Shown here: positions 17,016 through 25,713 of the stretch, piece after piece | Layout of the letters: each line of letters starts with the position of its first letter | Position numbering within the stretch: position 1 is the stretch's first letter | NCBI GenBank assembly: GCA_010084195.1 | Contig: RGPS01000027.1 | Location: forward strand, 1-42,415 | Origin: Terriglobia bacterium | Lineage (GTDB): Bacteria > Acidobacteriota > Terriglobia > Bryobacterales > Bryobacteraceae | Direction: 5' to 3' | Length of the DNA: 42,415 nt | Notes under the pieces: generated by a model | Databases searched by the model: none | The model's input: only the letters and a program-made list of their open reading frames with translations | What the model was told of the DNA's origin: nothing | Program-made: the position numbers and the translations under genes

Positions 17016-18380
17016 TCACATCACCAACTGCTGAATCCGACCGACCCGGTTGTCACCATCCAACGCGCCCGCCGCAAAAGCCGCGATCAAATCAAACACC
17101 TGATCCGAGAATCCACCGATATTCAGAACATCTTCACGCTCACTCACCTGCGACGTCTCATACGGCTGCACGTCCAGGCAAACCAGCTTCGCCCGCGGGT
17201 TCCGTTTCCGGAATTCCTGCCATGCACCCATCAACGCAGTGCCGCGCCCGGACCCGGCATCAACCCACTACTGGTTATCAGAAACGAAGATCACCACATC
17301 GCCCTCAGCACGCCGCTTGTTCAGCAACATCAAAGGTGCGCTGGAGTTCCTCCCGCCACCACCACTCGAACCAAGTTTCCCGGCATTCGTCATCACCGAG
17401 TCACGCGAGTTCATCTCGATAGATACGACGTCCGTCTCGAACAGGATAATCTCCGCCGAGGGGGTTCTTCCGCAGGATCGCAGCCGCCATCAGACCAGCC
17501 ACATCCACACAGGTCACGGCCGATGTCGAGCCCCTCCACAAACCAGTCACCGGACTCCGGATGGACCCGGATACATCCGGGCACACATACATTTTGCCCG
17601 CCACGCCAGGAACGTTTGCAATCGCGATCTCCATCGCATCCTTGCAACGCATTCCGCACAATGCGCGCAACAACCGAATCGCAATTCTTCCACGCCTCCA
17701 GCAACTGGTAAGGGAATACTCGAGCCTTCGCAATCTCCCCGGCATCCCGCAAACGTTTCGCCACCGTCGCTGCAACACCAGGTACTTCGAACGCTCCTTT
17801 ACGGGCAAACCTATTCAGGTTCATACGCGTTGTCTGCCAGCTTGGGCAAGGCCGTCTTATCGAACTTGCGCCCCGGCATGTAACCGTAGAAAGCATCACC
17901 CCGCACATCGGCAGGCTTCAAGTGGACCATCTTAATAAAGTCTCCCGGCGAAGGACTCTGCCCGATCCTCAACCGGACTAACTGCTCTTCACTACGAGCC
18001 GCAATCCACTCACGCACCAAACGCTTCGGAGCCGTTCCCAATGACTTACGACCCGTAACTCCCGACCGCAATATCCGGACATAAGTGCGCAGCATCTTCA
18101 TGTTGTCGATAACTTGTTCGAACACTACCTCATGCAATCGCACATCCCGTGAAGACAACAATGCACACAACAGCGCCGGTATGTCTTTCATATACGCAGT
18201 TTTCCGGCTGTAACTTGTGATCGAGGCCACCAACTCCGGACCACCTTTGTCACACTACTCCAGTACCCGGGATACCTGCTAATCAGCGCCTGCGTAGAAA
18301 GTGCGATTGAAGCAACCCGTGGCTGCGTACTAAGCCAGCGCTTGTTTCGGCGATAACTGATACGCGGGAGCAAAGGAACA
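17016..18380 (-). pseudogene. rsr: Ro60/Rsr (TROVE and vWA domain) RNA-binding protein, multiply broken
   Basis: Ro60 is a ring-shaped protein that binds Y RNAs and misfolded RNAs. The N-terminal HEAT-like part reads AYQLSPKQALA-*-YAATGCFNRTFYAGAD-*-QVSRVLE-*-CDK, with TAG stops at 18330-18332, 18279-18281 and 18255-18257. It continues KDIPALLCALLSSRDVRLHE and GVTGRKSLGTAPKRLVREWI. Near 17840 a deletion of roughly 45 residues plus frame change joins to TRMNLNRFARKGAFEV and KARVFPYQLLEAW. After another shift near 17645 comes the vWA/MIDAS part (MYVCPDVSGSIRSPVTG, DVAGLMAAAILRKNP). An extra C near 17465 shifts frame again to SAEIILFETD. A fourth TAG at 17268-17270 replaces the Ser of the usual SDNQSW. 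The C-terminus is intact (KLVCLDVQPYETSQ ... IAAFAAG). The N-terminal start is missing. No functional product can be made. Confidence 0.85.
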
Positions 18381-18390
18381 CACAAACAGA

Positions 18391-18419
18391 AAGAGCGGCC
18401 ATTTGCAGTGGCCGCCCTT
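18391..18419 (-). terminator. Probable terminator of the first DUF1501 operon
   Basis: An 11-bp stem (18419-18409 / 18401-18391 on the minus strand, one G-U), loop CTGCAAA, ends in a U-rich tail. It lies about 150 bases downstream of the DUF1501 stop at 18571 and just ahead of the rsr remnant. The 18420-18570 stretch shows no gene. Confidence 0.5.
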
Positions 18420-18570
18420 CTCAAATCCGGATGTTATTCCAGTTTCGTCAGGTCACCACAAAAGCACACGGGTGCAGCGATATCTTTTCGCCGCCGAATG
18501 CTTTCCGAACTGGAACTAAGTTGGTAACAGAAGTAGTTAGTACCTGACGTTGTAGAGAAATTCAAGTACG

Positions 18571-20007
18571 CTACGAAATTATTTCTTTCAGAACTTCGCC
18601 GCGTACTTCTGTTAGCCGTTCCTTACGACCAAGGTGCATAAAGCTCAGGGCATCCTGATTCAGGCCCAACTGATGCAGCACTGTGGTGTGCAGATCGCGG
18701 AAATGAACTGGTTTCTCAATGGCTTTCAGGCCGATGTCGTCTGTCGCGCCATACACCGTGCCGCCCTTGAAGCCACCACCGGCCATCCACATGGAGAAGC
18801 CCGTGTTGTGGTGGTCGCGACCCTTGCTTTTCTCCGACTCTGGTGAACGGCCAAACTCGCCACCCCACATCACAATCGTGGAGTCGAGCAGACCTTTCCG
18901 CTTCAAATCTTTAATGAGAGCGGCTACCGGTTTATCGGTCCAGCTGGCCATCCGGAGATGGTTGTCTTCGATGTCGTTGTGCGCATCCCATTCGGCTTCC
19001 GGTCCACCTCCACCGGACACGACGCACACAAAGCGAACGCCGTTCTCCACCATGCGGCGGGCCATCAGGCAGCGGCGTCCGTAGTCGTCGGTCAGGGGAT
19101 TTCCCACGCCGTACATGTCGAGCGTTTCTTTGGTTTCGGTATTGAGATCGAAGACCTTGGGGGCTTCGGTCTGCATCTTGAACGCCGTCTCGTAGGCGGA
19201 CATACGAGCGGCGAATTCCAGATCCTCACCCATGCCGGATTCGTTCAGATCCCGAAGCAGCTTGATGGAGCGTTTGCGCTCGTCGAGTGAGACACCCTTC
19301 GGCAGGTCGAGATTGAGAACGGGCTTTTCGCCCGGACGGAACATGGTCGGCTGGTAGACCGAAGGCAGGAAGCCGTTGGTGTACATCGGCACCCCCGCTT
19401 CCTGGGCACCGTGCGAGTCGGGCATCACCACATAGGCCGGCAGGTTTTCCGCTTCAGAACCGAGGCCATAGACGACCCAGCTTCCCATGGCCGGAAAGCC
19501 CGGAATTACGCGGCCCGTCATCATCTGATACTGGGCCGCAGAGTGGACCACCATGTCGCCATGCATGGAGCGAATCACGCAGAGATCGTCTGCAATTTCG
19601 GCCTGGTGCGGGAAGAGATCCGAGATCTCGATACCCGATTTGCCGTATTTCTTAAACGTACGCTTGGTGCCGAGAATGCGGGACTGAGCGTTGACGTTCT
19701 GATACTGGATGTTGCCGAACTCCGCAGGTCTCTTCTGGCCGTCCAGCTTGTTGAGGAGCGGCTTCGGGTCGAAGGTTTCGAGGTGCGACGGTCCGCCGGC
19801 CATGAACAGGAAGATAACCGATTTTGCCTTGGCGTTGGCCGGTTCGTGCGGAGCCTTCGGGGCCAGCGGATTGAACTTCGCGGGGGCCGAGCGGGCAAGG
19901 TCTGCGCCTGCCATGCCAGCCATGGCCAGGGTGCCGAAGCCGCAGAAACAATCGGTCAGCATCTCGCGGCGAGTGCGTGGGTATCGAACGTGGGGGCGAA
20001 TCAACAT
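18571..20007 (-). CDS. DUF1501 family exported protein (1)
   Basis: A 478-residue member of the DUF1501 family, whose fold is related to sulfatases/alkaline phosphatases; its biochemical role is not established. The N-terminus has a twin-arginine-like signal (RTRREMLTDCFCGFGTLAMA). Family hallmarks follow: VIFLFMAGGPSHLETFDPKP, CVVSGGGGPEAEWDAHNDIE, MWGGEFGRSPESEKSKGRDH and HHNTGFSMWMAGGG. It lies 8 bases downstream of the DUF1549/DUF1553 gene, the usual pairing in Planctomycetes, Verrucomicrobia and Solibacter-like Acidobacteriota. Confidence 0.9.
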   Translation of the reverse strand: MLIRPHVRYPRTRREMLTDCFCGFGTLAMAGMAGADLARSAPAKFNPLAPKAPHEPANAKAKSVIFLFMAGGPSHLETFDPKPLLNKLDGQKRPAEFGNIQYQNVNAQSRILGTKRTFKKYGKSGIEISDLFPHQAEIADDLCVIRSMHGDMVVHSAAQYQMMTGRVIPGFPAMGSWVVYGLGSEAENLPAYVVMPDSHGAQEAGVPMYTNGFLPSVYQPTMFRPGEKPVLNLDLPKGVSLDERKRSIKLLRDLNESGMGEDLEFAARMSAYETAFKMQTEAPKVFDLNTETKETLDMYGVGNPLTDDYGRRCLMARRMVENGVRFVCVVSGGGGPEAEWDAHNDIEDNHLRMASWTDKPVAALIKDLKRKGLLDSTIVMWGGEFGRSPESEKSKGRDHHNTGFSMWMAGGGFKGGTVYGATDDIGLKAIEKPVHFRDLHTTVLHQLGLNQDALSFMHLGRKERLTEVRGEVLKEIIS

Positions 20008-20015
20008 GTGGTTTC

Positions 20016-22007
20016 TCAGTTCACGTACAGGAATGCATTCAGGTTAAAGACATCCAGCGCCATCTCTTTCAGACGCAACGGATCTCCGGGTTTTTCCTGC
20101 AGATACTTCAGGGTAAGCTGTTTTTCTTTCAGTGTCGGCGCACGGCCCACGGCAAGCCACCACGCCTGGTCCACGCGTTCCGCATCGGTCTTTGCAGACT
20201 CCGCCAGGCGATCTGCAAACGACTTCGCGAGGTCATTCGAGAGTTGCCCGTTGAGCAGTTCCAGAGCCTGCGGAGCATGGGTGGCTTGTTCGCGTCGGGG
20301 GCAGGACGACTGTAAGTCCGGCGCATCAAAGACCCCCATGTACGGGAGGATCAGATTGCGCTTATAGATCATGTACATGGTGCGGCGGTCGTACTCGGAC
20401 TTGTCTTTCGTGGCGACCCAATACTGCGGGCGCTTCAGCATCTTCACCAGATCCTGGCTGATGGGAATCAGAACGCTGTGGCCACCGTACTTGCCGTTCA
20501 GTCTGCCCGACGCTGACAGCATTGCATCGCGGATTTCTTCGGCTTCCAGGCGACGGCGGCTGAACTTCCAGACCAGGGCGTTTTCGGCGTCCTTCTCCAT
20601 GGCCAGCTTCTCAATCGGAGATTCGCTGGCCTGTTTGTAGGAGTTCGAAAGCAGGATCATGCGGTGGATCGGCTTCAGCTTCCAGCCGTTTTCTACAAAA
20701 GTGTTTGCCAGATAATCGAGCAGTTCCGGATTTGAGGGTTTGCCACCCATACGCCCAAAATCATTGGGCGTGGAAACAATACCCCGACCGAAGTGGTACT
20801 GCCAGACGCGGTTCACCATCACACGCGCCGTCAGGGGATTCGCGGGGTCGGTGACCCATTCGGCAAGTCTGGTGCGCGGCTTCTCCCCAGTGGCGGGACT
20901 TTCCGGAGTGCCCTCCGGCAGCAGAATACCGAGGGGGCGGGTGCCAACGGCATCGAGAGGCTGGAGGTAATCACCCTTGAACAGAAGGTGCAGTGGACTG
21001 ACCTTCTTTACATCGTTTTTCACCGCATAGATAGCGGTGAGAGGCAGGGGCATCTTCTCGTCCAACACGTCGAGCTGTGTCTGGATCTTGCCTTTTTCCT
21101 CTTCCGGGGCGCGGCGCATTTTGAACTGCAACTGGCGAATCTCGGTGGTGAGCGGATCGACGGTTGCTTTGTACGCAGCCTGCTCGTCGGCAGAGGCGCG
21201 GATCAGATCGTTGTCGTGAGTCTGCGCGAAGAAGCCCTGCAGACGGTAGTAGTCGGACTGGCGGAACGGATCGAATTTATGGTCGTGGCAGCGCGAGCAG
21301 CCCACGGTGACTCCGAGGAAGGCAGAACCCACCACGTTGGTCATCTCGGTAAGGACTTCATTTCGGGAACTGGCCACATCCTGATTGCCCGCATTCTTGC
21401 GAAGGGGGCCGAGGCGGTTGAAGCCGCTGGCAACCATCAGGATTTCGTTCGAGGCATCCAGCTCGTCGCCCGCCAACTGTTCTTTCACGAACTGGTTGTA
21501 GGGCTTGTCGTCATTAAAGCTCTGGACCACGTAGTCGCGGAAGCGGTAGGCGTCCGGGCGGTGCATATCGTATTCATAGCCGTCGGATTCTGCGAAGCGG
21601 ACCACGTCGAGCCAGTGGCGTCCCCACTGTTCGCCGTAACGGGGCGAGGCGAGGAGGCGGTCGACCAGGTTTTCCCAGGCTTTGGGCGACTGGTCCTGCA
21701 CGAAGGCCTTGATTTCAGCCGGGGTGGGCGGCAGGCCGGTCAGGTCGAAGGTGACGCGGCGGATCAGGGTCTCTTTGTTCGCTGTCGGGGCGGAACGGAG
21801 GCCCACTTTGCGGAGCCCGTCCGCGATGAAGGCGTCCACCGGATTCCGGACACCCGCGACGGCAGGTGGTGCCACCTTTTTGCGCGGCTGGAAGGCCCAG
21901 TAGTTGCGCTCGGCAGGCTTGTAGGTACCGAGAGGGGCGATTTTTTCTTCGGCAGCACCGAGAGCCAGGGCGGTCACCAGAAATACGGCACACAATTGCT
22001 TCATCAT
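20016..22007 (-). CDS. DUF1549/DUF1553 (PSD1-type) exported protein
   Basis: A 663-residue protein with a signal peptide (MMKQLCAVFLVTALALGAA). DUF1549 covers roughly residues 55-260 (NPVDAFIADGLRKVGL, RRVTFDLTGLPPTPAEI, WGRHWLDVVRFAESDGYEYD). It is followed by GCSRCHDHKFDPF, a CxxCH site that could bind haem. DUF1553 is C-terminal (NPLTARVMVNRVWQYHFGRG, PIHRMILLSNSYKQAS, RRRLEAEEIRDAML). Function is unknown; a role in extracytoplasmic redox or polysaccharide metabolism is often suggested from context. First gene of the pair with DUF1501. Confidence 0.9.
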   Translation of the reverse strand: MMKQLCAVFLVTALALGAAEEKIAPLGTYKPAERNYWAFQPRKKVAPPAVAGVRNPVDAFIADGLRKVGLRSAPTANKETLIRRVTFDLTGLPPTPAEIKAFVQDQSPKAWENLVDRLLASPRYGEQWGRHWLDVVRFAESDGYEYDMHRPDAYRFRDYVVQSFNDDKPYNQFVKEQLAGDELDASNEILMVASGFNRLGPLRKNAGNQDVASSRNEVLTEMTNVVGSAFLGVTVGCSRCHDHKFDPFRQSDYYRLQGFFAQTHDNDLIRASADEQAAYKATVDPLTTEIRQLQFKMRRAPEEEKGKIQTQLDVLDEKMPLPLTAIYAVKNDVKKVSPLHLLFKGDYLQPLDAVGTRPLGILLPEGTPESPATGEKPRTRLAEWVTDPANPLTARVMVNRVWQYHFGRGIVSTPNDFGRMGGKPSNPELLDYLANTFVENGWKLKPIHRMILLSNSYKQASESPIEKLAMEKDAENALVWKFSRRRLEAEEIRDAMLSASGRLNGKYGGHSVLIPISQDLVKMLKRPQYWVATKDKSEYDRRTMYMIYKRNLILPYMGVFDAPDLQSSCPRREQATHAPQALELLNGQLSNDLAKSFADRLAESAKTDAERVDQAWWLAVGRAPTLKEKQLTLKYLQEKPGDPLRLKEMALDVFNLNAFLYVN

Positions 22008-22106
22008 CAGGTCTTTACGCAGCCTATCACAGATTTTGAGGTTTCAACCGTACTCTGGTTCGGTGGTATTCTGAAGGCGAAACGGAGCCGCATTCGCCCG
22101 AAAACC

Positions 22107-22607
22107 ATGGACATCGATCTCGACAACCTAAAGACCGAAATTCTGGACTACCTGAACGCCTCAGAGTTCGCTGTGTTTCGCAGCGCACCCGGCACCCTTG
22201 ATGCGATGAACCTGATCGAGTGGGATACGGAGGCCGTTCCCGACTATCGACAGTTTCTGGAAGCCGCACGCAAGGCTGGGCGCCAGATGATCTTCTTCTC
22301 GTATCGCGAGTTCGAAGAGACAGAAGCCGATGAGGCGATTGAAGACCTGAAGAGCCTGGAATTGCCGCGCGAGGAGAGGCGGGATCTGGAAAAGCGCCTG
22401 CTGGGCTGTCGGCGGCATGTCGGGTCTGTTTGTTATCTGGAACTGGCATTTGAACTCAACGATCATTTCTATGTGTATGGCGCGCAGCCGGACTGGCACG
22501 CCGAATTTATTGAGGCCTACGACGAGGTGACCGGTCAGATGCCGGACGACGACCCGTTCGGGGGCGGGGATTCCGAGAACCTCGGCGGTTTCTATTCGAA
22601 CAATTAG
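22107..22607 (+). CDS. Acidic protein of unknown function upstream of recJ
   Basis: A 166-residue cytoplasmic protein with no signal peptide or membrane segment, rich in Asp and Glu. It begins MDIDLDNLKTEILDYLNASE and includes a helical charged stretch (EFEETEADEAIEDLKSLELP, REERRDLEKRLLG) and an aromatic C-terminal half (ELNDHFYVYGAQPDWHAEFI) ending in an acidic tail. I do not recognise the family. The ATG at 22107 was chosen because the open frame upstream is antisense to the DUF1549 gene. Its stop overlaps or abuts the apparent N-terminus of RecJ, so the two are likely co-transcribed. Confidence 0.75.
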   Translation: MDIDLDNLKTEILDYLNASEFAVFRSAPGTLDAMNLIEWDTEAVPDYRQFLEAARKAGRQMIFFSYREFEETEADEAIEDLKSLELPREERRDLEKRLLGCRRHVGSVCYLELAFELNDHFYVYGAQPDWHAEFIEAYDEVTGQMPDDDPFGGGDSENLGGFYSNN

Positions 22608-22674
22608 CCGCTGGGTCTTCCCTGGCGACGATCCTCCGGAACTTCCAAAATTAGCCGGTGACCTGGGGCTGCCA

Positions 22675-24333
22675 ATGGCGGCCGCCCGGTTGCTGTGGTC
22701 GCGGGGGTATAGGGACGCGGACGCGGCGTCGCATTTCCTCGATCCGAAGCTGGCGGACATGCACGATCCGTTCCTCCTCCAGGACATGGGGGCGGCGGTG
22801 GACCGCATCCGCCGCGCTATTTCGGCGGGCGAGAGGATGGAAATCCACGGCGACTACGACGTGGATGGTGTCACGTCTACAGTGGTGTTGCTGAAGGCCC
22901 TGGAGATGGCCGGGGGTTCGGTTGGCTGGCACATTCCCCATCGCCTGAATGACGGCTATGGGATGCAACCTGCAGCTGTAGATGAAGCGGCAGCGCGTGG
23001 CGTGAAGCTGCTCATCTCGGTGGACAACGGCATCCGGGCAGTGGCGGCCCTGGAGCGTGCCCGGGAACTGGGGCTTGATGTGGTGGTGACTGACCATCAC
23101 CTTCCCGAGAACGAACTTCCGCCCGCTGTCGCCATTGTCAACCCGAACCGGAAGGACTGCCATTACCCGAACCCCAATCTCTGTGGCGCGGGCGTTACTT
23201 TGAAGCTGGCCCACGCGATTCTGGGCGGGCTCGGCTGGCCGGAAACGAAGCTGTACCGGGTTCTGGAATCCTTTCTAAAGCTGGTCGCTATCGCGACGGT
23301 GGCGGACATTGTGCCGCTGACGGGCGAGAACCGGGTGATTGTGCGGCACGGCCTGAACGGCCTTTCCGACCCTCGAAATCCGGGCCTGAAGGCGCTGCTG
23401 GAGAATGCCGGGTTCGGGAATCGGGTTCCGAATGCGACCGAGGTCGGGTTCCGGATTGCTCCGGCGATCAATGCTTCGGGCCGAATGGACTCCGCGGGCC
23501 AGGCGGTGCGGATGTTTCTGACCCAGGACGCGGCGGAAGCGGATTCGATTGCCAAGGAGCTTTTCGCCCTGAATACGGAGCGGCAGGCGGCCGAGCGAGC
23601 CATCGTGAGCGAGATCCTGGAGCGGTGCCTGGAGACTCCGGTATATGACTCGGAGCGCGCCCTGGTGTTTTGGGGCGAGGGGTGGCACCGGGGCGTAGTC
23701 GGGATTGTGGCCAGCCGGGTGATGCAGAAGTACCACCGACCGGCCGTGGTGCTGGGCCTTGAAAATGGGGTGGCTCAGGGTTCCGGGCGGAGTATTCACG
23801 CCTTTCATTTGCTGGATGCCCTGGAAGACATGCGGGACCTGCTTACCAAGTTCGGGGGGCACGCTCACGCGGCGGGCCTGACGATGCCGGAAGGGAACCT
23901 GGAAGAGTTCCGGAAGCGGCTCAGGGAGTATGCGAAGTCGCGGTTGACGCTGGAAGATCTGCAACCTCTGGTGGAGGTGGATGGCGTTCTGGAGCCGAGT
24001 GAAGCCAATGAAGACCTGTTGCTGGCGCTGGAGCGGCTGGCGCCCTTTGGCCTGGAGAATCCCCGACCGTTGTTTGCTTTCCGAAGTGCCGGGCTTTCGG
24101 GTCCACCGCAGCCGTGGAAGGAAAAGCACCTCAAGATCATGATCCGGAAGGGTGGCCGGAACCTGCTGCTGAAAGCCTTTGGGATGGGCGATCAGGCGGA
24201 AGAGATGGACCAGGCCGGCATTATCGACGTGGCGTTCGAGTTGGAACGCGACTGGTATGGCGGCGTCGGGTTACTGGCTCGGGACTGGCGAGTGGCCGGG
24301 GGTCAGGCCCAGAGTTCGTTTATTGGGCCGTAG
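22675..24333 (+). CDS. recJ: RecJ, single-stranded-DNA-specific 5'-3' exonuclease
   Basis: DHH-family nuclease acting in recombination, mismatch and base-excision repair. From this ATG it has 552 residues. Motifs: HGDYDVDGVTST (motif I), SVDNGIRA, VVVTDHHLPEN (DHH), GAGVTLKLAHAI, IATVADIVPLTGENR, the DHHA1-type GGHAHAAG and a C-terminal OB-like domain. The conserved N-terminus continues upstream of the ATG in the same frame (ISRWVFPGDDPPELPKLAGD), back to ATT at 22603 (or 22594). No ATG, GTG or TTG exists in that stretch, so the true start may be a rare AUU that overlaps the stop of the preceding gene. The 3' end overlaps the convergent DUF1501 gene by 31 bases. Confidence 0.9.
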   Translation: MAAARLLWSRGYRDADAASHFLDPKLADMHDPFLLQDMGAAVDRIRRAISAGERMEIHGDYDVDGVTSTVVLLKALEMAGGSVGWHIPHRLNDGYGMQPAAVDEAAARGVKLLISVDNGIRAVAALERARELGLDVVVTDHHLPENELPPAVAIVNPNRKDCHYPNPNLCGAGVTLKLAHAILGGLGWPETKLYRVLESFLKLVAIATVADIVPLTGENRVIVRHGLNGLSDPRNPGLKALLENAGFGNRVPNATEVGFRIAPAINASGRMDSAGQAVRMFLTQDAAEADSIAKELFALNTERQAAERAIVSEILERCLETPVYDSERALVFWGEGWHRGVVGIVASRVMQKYHRPAVVLGLENGVAQGSGRSIHAFHLLDALEDMRDLLTKFGGHAHAAGLTMPEGNLEEFRKRLREYAKSRLTLEDLQPLVEVDGVLEPSEANEDLLLALERLAPFGLENPRPLFAFRSAGLSGPPQPWKEKHLKIMIRKGGRNLLLKAFGMGDQAEEMDQAGIIDVAFELERDWYGGVGLLARDWRVAGGQAQSSFIGP

Positions 24334-25703
24334 ACGTCGGTATCGGAGTTGGGGACGTAGTAGTAGCCGCGACCGAGGGGGTCATCGTAGCGGATGGTGG
24401 TCCAATTGATGCCGAGCGCGGAGTAGATGGTGGCTTCGATGTCTTCGGGCTTGATGTCGCGGTTTCGGGACCAGCCTGGGTCGGCTGTGTTGGATCCGCT
24501 GGCATCGGTGGCTCCGATGGCCCGGCCACCTTTCACGCCGGCACCGGCGAACAAAGCGAATTGTTGGGGGTGATGGTCCCGACCGTTGGCTCCGGTGAGG
24601 CGCCCGGTAGTCCGCCCGAATTCGCCGCACATGACGATGAGGGTTTCGTCGAAGAGGCCGTTGGCTTTGAGATCTGTGATGAGCTGGCTCAGGCCCTTAT
24701 CCAGGGTGTTGGTGAGGTTGGGCAGCTGGTTGGCGGCGTAGATGTTCTGGTGCATGTCCCAGCCGCCGAGCATGATCTCGATATAGCGGGTACCCTGGTT
24801 GGCGGCGAGAGCCTGTTTGGCCAGGAGGCAGGCATTGCCGAAGCCTGTGCTGCCGTAGGGCGCGGCCTCACCGGCGGTGAACGAGAAGGCCTTCGCGACG
24901 ACGGGGTTGTAAGTCAGGCCTTTGGCCTGGGTGTAGAACTGGTCGAGATCTTCGACGGTTTCTCCTCTGGGGTCGGCCTTACGGAGTGGGTCGTCCAGGT
25001 GGTGGAGGAAGTCCCAACGCTGCTCGAAACGGGTCTGGCCGTCGGAATTGGTGGTATTGCGAAGGCCCGCAGTAGAGGGCGTCACTTTGAAGGGTGAGAA
25101 CCCGGCGGGCATGTAGCCCGGGCCTGCGGCAGCATTGGCGTTGAGAGCGAGGAAGCTGGGAAAGACCTGGCTGGGGGTGCGTCGGGAGGCCATTTCGAGA
25201 GCCACGACGCTGCCGATGTTGGGGGAAACGTTGCCGAGAACCCCTGCTGGATTGCGTCCGATCTGGTTCCAGGTTTGGGAAAGCGAGTGGACGAGGGCCC
25301 AGGCGCGCATGGAGCGGACGATGGTGAAGTCCTTGGCGACAGCTGCCAGCTTCGGCATCAGGCCGGTGGGGAAGTTCAGGCCATTGATGGTGGCCGGGTT
25401 GAAAGTTGAAGGCGTGATACCGTCGAGGACCTTGAGGTCAAAGGTATCGGTGTGACTGGGGGCGCCGGTCAACAGGATGAAGATGACGTTCTTCGCTTTG
25501 TTCTTCGTGGTAACCGGCGTGGACTTGATGACGGGGGCGGCAGACATGCCGGGGGCCAGCCAGGAGGCGGTGACGCCGGCTGCGGCCATGTTCAGGAAAT
25601 TGCGGCGGGAGAGGTGGAGCTTTTCAGAAAAGCTGCGGACGGAGTGGGGATTGCGTTGAAACTCACGCTCGAAGCGGACCTGTTCGTTGGTTAGATTTTT
25701 CAT
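24303..25703 (-). CDS. DUF1501 family exported protein (2)
   Basis: A 466-residue paralogue-type partner of the second DUF1549/DUF1553 locus. The N-terminus carries a Tat-like signal (LSRRNFLNMAAAGVTASWLA). Family motifs: NVIFILLTGAPSHTDTFDLK, YIEIMLGGWDMHQNIYAANQ, VMCGEFGRTTGRLTGANGRD and HHPQQFALFAGAGVKGG. It differs clearly from the DUF1501 at 18571 and belongs to the subgroup with a longer N-terminus. It lies 10 bases after the broken DUF1549/1553 gene. Its final 31 bases are antisense to the end of recJ. Confidence 0.9.
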   Translation of the reverse strand: MKNLTNEQVRFEREFQRNPHSVRSFSEKLHLSRRNFLNMAAAGVTASWLAPGMSAAPVIKSTPVTTKNKAKNVIFILLTGAPSHTDTFDLKVLDGITPSTFNPATINGLNFPTGLMPKLAAVAKDFTIVRSMRAWALVHSLSQTWNQIGRNPAGVLGNVSPNIGSVVALEMASRRTPSQVFPSFLALNANAAAGPGYMPAGFSPFKVTPSTAGLRNTTNSDGQTRFEQRWDFLHHLDDPLRKADPRGETVEDLDQFYTQAKGLTYNPVVAKAFSFTAGEAAPYGSTGFGNACLLAKQALAANQGTRYIEIMLGGWDMHQNIYAANQLPNLTNTLDKGLSQLITDLKANGLFDETLIVMCGEFGRTTGRLTGANGRDHHPQQFALFAGAGVKGGRAIGATDASGSNTADPGWSRNRDIKPEDIEATIYSALGINWTTIRYDDPLGRGYYYVPNSDTDVYGPINELWA

Positions 25704-25713
25704 GGCAGGCTCC

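Noticed and set aside
20793..22106. Long plus-strand frame continuous with the small acidic protein before recJ
   Set aside because: Antisense to the DUF1549/DUF1553 gene and composition unlike a protein; only the part from 22107 was kept.
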